DNA of 44,221 bases from NCBI RefSeq assembly GCF_029869215.1, contig NZ_JARWPM010000453.1, forward strand, positions 1 through 44,221, in the 5' to 3' direction. The notes beneath the pieces are model-generated. The model had not been told where the DNA came from, made no database searches, and saw nothing but the letters and a program-made list of their open reading frames with translations. The position numbers and the translations under genes were made by a program. Positions 41,140 to 44,221 of the stretch are shown here, piece by piece. This DNA is from Nocardia carnea (GTDB taxonomy: Bacteria > Actinomycetota > Actinomycetes > Mycobacteriales > Mycobacteriaceae). Position 1 is the stretch's first letter. Every line of letters starts with the position of its first letter.

Positions 41140-41706
41140 CTATCCGATCCAACGTCCTGAACGGAGAGCGGCTACGGATTCCAGCATTCCCGCTCGATCG
41201 AGTGCATCGAGCACATCCTCGGCCGTTTCCGGTGGGTGGCGCCGCGAGTCCGCGATCTGCTGGACACACGCCCACACCCGCCGATCGTCGATGCTGATCT
41301 GCTCGAGAAGGAAGTCGTCGGGACTCTTGGCTTCCACGTTCCACGGATTCAGGCTTTCCGGTGGAAAGTCGGAGAGGTTCCACGTGACAATCGTCGACGC
41401 GTGGCATTTGATCGCGGCAGCCAATACATGCCGATCATCTGGATCCGGGAGCTTCAGCCCTTCGATCAGCGGTTCGTAGCCTGTGACAAGGCTGTCGGGA
41501 ACGGCCGCATTCATCAGCACCCGTAGCCGGTCGAGCTTCGCTCGCTGAATATCCGGGCGGCGCGCAGCCAGATTCTCAAGCGCCTCATCGAGGATTCGTT
41601 CGGACCACTTCGCCTGCACCAAGCGGGAGCGGGCGATCCGTATCAACATGTCCCGCAAGGTGTTCCCATAAAGGACATTCGCATCGTAAACGACCACACA
41701 GGCCAT
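41140..41706 (-). CDS. PIN-domain toxin (VapC-like ribonuclease)
   Basis: A 188-residue PIN-domain protein. The conserved acidic residues are visible in VVVYDANVLYGN (first Asp), SERILDEALENLA (Glu) and LPDPDDRHVLAAAIKCHASTIVTWNLSDFP (Asp pairs). PIN proteins cleave RNA with Mg. It is longer than classical VapC (~130 residues), with a C-terminal helical extension, as in the group paired with excisionase-like antitoxins. ATG 41706 comes one base after the antitoxin stop, so the two are coupled. Confidence 0.86.
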   Translation of the reverse strand: MACVVVYDANVLYGNTLRDMLIRIARSRLVQAKWSERILDEALENLAARRPDIQRAKLDRLRVLMNAAVPDSLVTGYEPLIEGLKLPDPDDRHVLAAAIKCHASTIVTWNLSDFPPESLNPWNVEAKSPDDFLLEQISIDDRRVWACVQQIADSRRHPPETAEDVLDALDRAGMLESVAALRSGRWIG

Positions 41707-41707
41707 A

Positions 41708-42166
41708 TCAGATACCCAGTTCCTGCCCCAGCTCGGAGAGCTCGTCGGCCGCAGCGCGACCGGATTCTTCGAGCCGGCGCTGGTAGGCGCGAAGATCATC
41801 GAACCTAACGCGTCGATGGGTGCCCACCAGGCGGAACGGAACCTCACCCGATTCCAGGAGACCGACCAGATAGGGCCGCGAAACGTTCAGCATGTCCGCG
41901 GCCTGTTGCGTGGTCAGTTCCGCGTCGGAAGGCACAATGGTGACGCCCCGGCCACTCGCCGCTTCCGCCAGCACGAAAGCGAGCAGATCGACCACGGCGC
42001 GGGGCACCACCAAGGCGTCATCGCTGCCGACCTCCCGGCCGACCGAAATGACGTCCTCATCGGGATGCCGGGCAAGGTAGTCGCGGATGCGGCGCATAGC
42101 CCGTGCGGCGACCTCGGCATCTATCGCACCCGGCTCGATCCGTTTCGCAGTATGTACACCTGTCAT
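41708..42166 (-). CDS. Antitoxin with excisionase-type HTH
   Basis: A 152-residue protein. The N-terminal half is helical; the C-terminal part is an excisionase/MerR-like winged helix (LTTQQAADMLNVSRPYLVGLLESGEVPFRLVGTHRRVRFDDLRAYQRR, about 85-132) for DNA binding, followed by an acidic helix that may contact the toxin. ATG 42166 has GGAGG with 6 nt. It probably neutralises the PIN protein and represses the operon through the direct repeats just upstream. Confidence 0.85.
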   Translation of the reverse strand: MTGVHTAKRIEPGAIDAEVAARAMRRIRDYLARHPDEDVISVGREVGSDDALVVPRAVVDLLAFVLAEAASGRGVTIVPSDAELTTQQAADMLNVSRPYLVGLLESGEVPFRLVGTHRRVRFDDLRAYQRRLEESGRAAADELSELGQELGI

Positions 42167-42183
42167 GACGCACCTCCATGACG

Positions 42184-42211
42184 AGCATAGCAACAAACGA
42201 AATAAACGAAA
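42184..42211 (-). promoter_or_regulatory. Toxin-antitoxin promoter with direct-repeat operator
   Basis: On the minus strand TATGCT (42189-42184) is a fair -10. Upstream, inside the spacer, are two 8-bp direct repeats (AAACGAAA on the plus strand at 42195-42202 and 42204-42211) set 9 bp apart. Binding of the antitoxin here would block RNA polymerase. Confidence 0.5.
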
Positions 42212-42356
42212 CACTTGCTGTCGCGACCGTCAACGTTGGTCCGGCAATCGCGGAGGCCATGCAGTGGTTGGTCCCGAGGTCGAGTTACCACGCGTACGGA
42301 ATCGCACGCACCGCCCTTCCGCTCCTGCTCCAAGAACCGTCCGCGTGCGTAATCGT

Positions 42357-43205
42357 CTAGAACAAATCGGGTGTCGCCGGTGGCAGATCGTCGAGGAACG
42401 CACTCACCATCGGTACCAGGACCGCCGACTCCCCGCTGATACCGATATGCGATGTCGCGGGCAGAATCACCAAGCGCGCGGCCGGTGCCTTGTGCAGCAT
42501 CCCCGAGGCCGCTGCTTCCTCGTCACCGCCGCCGCGCAGCATGAACATCTGCACTGCGTGTTCCGGTTTCACGCCGTCCGCGTCACCGACTATCACCATC
42601 GTCTTCGCCGAAATCGAACGCATCTCGGCATCACTGATGTTCTGGTCTTCGATATTCAGCACCTTCATCTTCTCGAGGTAGGTGGCGAATGCCGTGGGGT
42701 CCGGGGTGTGCTCCAGGAATGCCTTCTCGACAGGCGAACCGGCGAACATTGTCGCGTCGAGACCCGCGATGCCCTCCAGCACCGACGGATACCAGCCGTC
42801 CTTGCGGAAGGTGGCCGACAGCGAGACCAGTTTGCCCACGAGCGCCGGGTGACGGAGGGCGAGTTGCAGCGCGACACCGCCGCCCTGCGAGTAGCCCATG
42901 ACGTCCGCGCGCTCGATATTCAAGGCGCGCAGCAATTCCGCCGCGTCGTCGCCGAATTGTTCGTACGACATCGCCCGCGAAGTGTCCGGGGTGCGGCCGT
43001 GCCCTTGCTGATCGAAGACGATCACCGCTCGCTCGCCCGCGAAACCGGCTATCCACGATGTCATCGAGTCGGTGGCCATGAAGGCGCCGGGGATGAGCAG
43101 CAGCGGGGGCGTTGCCGAACTGCCGAGTTCACCGTGCACTTCGTAGTACAGGCTCAGACCGTTGATCGGCAGGTGACCACTGCGCGCAGGCTTCGTTACC
43201 GTCAT
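42357..43205 (-). CDS. Alpha/beta hydrolase
   Basis: A 282-residue alpha/beta-fold enzyme. The oxyanion-hole strand is LLLIPGAFMATDSM, the nucleophile elbow GYSQGGG (Ser near 112), the acid probably in VIVGDADGVKPEH, and the His in LPATSHIGIS. It resembles haloalkane-dehalogenase/esterase-type family members without a lid signature I can name. ATG 43205 follows the DUF899 stop by 5 nt, so the two are an operon. Confidence 0.87.
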   Translation of the reverse strand: MTVTKPARSGHLPINGLSLYYEVHGELGSSATPPLLLIPGAFMATDSMTSWIAGFAGERAVIVFDQQGHGRTPDTSRAMSYEQFGDDAAELLRALNIERADVMGYSQGGGVALQLALRHPALVGKLVSLSATFRKDGWYPSVLEGIAGLDATMFAGSPVEKAFLEHTPDPTAFATYLEKMKVLNIEDQNISDAEMRSISAKTMVIVGDADGVKPEHAVQMFMLRGGGDEEAAASGMLHKAPAARLVILPATSHIGISGESAVLVPMVSAFLDDLPPATPDLF

Positions 43206-43210
43206 TTCGA

Positions 43211-43942
43211 CTATCCCGTCGCGTCCTGGGAACGAGCGGCGGTCGCGGTAGCGTCTGCCTCCGGACCGTACAGCCGGGCAACGTCGGGAGAGTCGAGCCA
43301 TTTGGAGTAGGTGGGCGATTTCGGCCACCCCTCGGGTGAATCCTGCCATTCCTCCTGGCGGCCCCACGGCAGGATATCGACCAACGCGAACGTGTAGCTG
43401 AGCTGCTCGGTACCGCGGCCGTTGGTGTGCCAGGTGCGGTAGACCTTGTCACCGTCGCGGAGGAACACGTTCACCGCGAAACCGCCTCCGGGCGGCGCGT
43501 CCACATCGGCGCCGAACGAACTCTCCGACGACGAATACCAGTCCATCGTGTTGCCGACCTTCCTCTTGTAGGCCAGTGCTTCGTCGATGGGCCCGTTGGT
43601 GACGATGACGAAGCGGGCATCGTAGTTGTCGAGCCAGTTCAACCGGACATACTGCGAGGTGAGGCTGGTGCATCCGCCGCACTGCCACTCCGCGCCGTCG
43701 GACCACATGTGGTGGTAGACGATGAGCTGCGAACGCCCGTCGAAGACGTCGGCCAGCCGGACCGGGCCGTCCGGGCCGATCAGCGTGTAGTCCGGCAGTT
43801 CGACCATCGGCAGCCGGCGGCGCTGCGCGGCGATCGCGTCCAGTTCACGAGTGGCGGCCTTCTCCCGCTTCCGCAGGTCGTCCAGCGCGGTCTGCCAGGT
43901 CTGCCGGTCGACGATCGGCGGCAGGGCGGTGTCCCCGGTCAT
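43211..43942 (-). CDS. DUF899 thioredoxin-like protein
   Basis: A 243-residue protein of the DUF899 family, a thioredoxin-fold group. Visible segments: TRELDAIAAQRRRLPMVEL, LIVYHHMWSDGAEWQCGGCTSL with a CxxC (CGGC) at the thioredoxin active-site position, SSFGADVDAPPGGGFAVNVFL, and the C-terminal LVDILPWGRQEEWQDSPEGWP. GGGAGG is 4-5 nt before ATG 43942. It is the first gene of a two-gene unit with the alpha/beta hydrolase. Confidence 0.9.
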   Translation of the reverse strand: MTGDTALPPIVDRQTWQTALDDLRKREKAATRELDAIAAQRRRLPMVELPDYTLIGPDGPVRLADVFDGRSQLIVYHHMWSDGAEWQCGGCTSLTSQYVRLNWLDNYDARFVIVTNGPIDEALAYKRKVGNTMDWYSSSESSFGADVDAPPGGGFAVNVFLRDGDKVYRTWHTNGRGTEQLSYTFALVDILPWGRQEEWQDSPEGWPKSPTYSKWLDSPDVARLYGPEADATATAARSQDATG

Positions 43943-44221
43943 GATTCCTCCCAGAGTCGGTGGGATCTGCTCTGGATGTGTTGACCGGAACCGGAGACAA
44001 AAGTCATCGCCCTTCGGGACATCCACAAGAATTTTCTGCCTCGGCACCTGCCGCACGTGGCACCTCGTCGACGCCTTATCGACCCTGCTGCGATCTCGCC
44101 GATCGAAGAGAAGGTCCCGAGCAACTGTGGCCGGATACAGACGAGGGGGGCCGCCCCCCCCGCACACAACGGCGGAAGCAAGCAGTCGAGGAGCTGGGCG
44201 ACCACACGCAACCACCACAGC
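43943..44221. other. Right-end sequence; no gene supported
   Basis: The promoter of the DUF899 gene should be here. The only notable feature is GGGGGG-CCG-CCCCCCCC around 44145-44160, a homopolymer palindrome close to the window end that may be another contig-end artefact. Open frames in this stretch are antisense-like and lack coding character. Confidence 0.45.

Noticed and set aside
1..44221. tRNA, rRNA genes, insertion sequences, integrases or prophage
   Set aside because: I looked for cloverleaf-like or transposase signatures and saw none; the small genes at 40351-41034 are not enough to call a prophage.

Overview
The window is a high-GC actinobacterial chromosome segment, most likely from Nocardia or a close relative in the Mycobacteriales. 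The evidence is GC-rich third codon positions, frequent GTG starts, several genes whose -10 box lies 6-7 nt before the start codon (leaderless transcripts), an mmpL-type transporter remnant, YbaB-like/type VII-secretion-style accessory genes, and a DUF4178-DUF4247-DUF350-speE block arranged as in mycobacteria. The first ~190 bases look like a contig-end artefact (homopolymer runs and an inverted copy of the adjacent gene), so the left edge should not be trusted.

Layout. 190-8555: truncated ion channel, a VOC protein, an AraC regulator divergent from a quinone-reductase-like flavoprotein, a sulP-merR operon behind a MerR-type dyad promoter and a hairpin-rich leader region, then a TetR regulator divergent from a homogentisate-dioxygenase-like gene and an alpha/beta hydrolase. 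8670-14467: a large acidic, coiled-coil protein of unknown role, a family III CoA-transferase, an SDR remnant, a P1/S58 peptidase and an acyl-CoA-dehydrogenase-fold monooxygenase.

14597-21418 is the most interesting region: a same-strand cassette with a promoter just upstream. It encodes A (coiled coil plus unknown), B (Cas4/AddB-like PD-(D/E)XK nuclease with four Fe-S-type cysteines), C (unknown, 492 aa), D (SF1 Upf1/Dna2-like helicase), E (subtilisin-like protease without a signal peptide) and F (79-aa protein resembling the propeptide end of E). B and D together have the parts of Dna2 split over two polypeptides. The B/C and C/D junctions carry MIRU-like elements: a 75-bp unit repeated about 5.4 times, and a single 80-bp unit, each open in frame and overlapping both neighbouring genes by ATGA or GTGA. 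A genome-defence or DNA-end-processing role is a reasonable hypothesis but unproven. A membrane Ser/Thr kinase follows.

23529-33984: FAD monooxygenase, prolyl-hydroxylase-like dioxygenase, the speE membrane block, a second large acidic protein sharing a C-terminal domain with the 8670 gene and accompanied by two YbaB-like genes, and small housekeeping-type genes. 34089-39526: regulator/enzyme pairs (WYL/VOC, methyltransferase/TetR), an FAD oxidoreductase and an acetyltransferase. 39438-40084 is a scar: an mmpL 3' end abuts a C-rich, frameshifted gene fragment. 40294-44221: small membrane proteins, a PIN-domain toxin with an excisionase-like antitoxin, and a DUF899-alpha/beta hydrolase pair.
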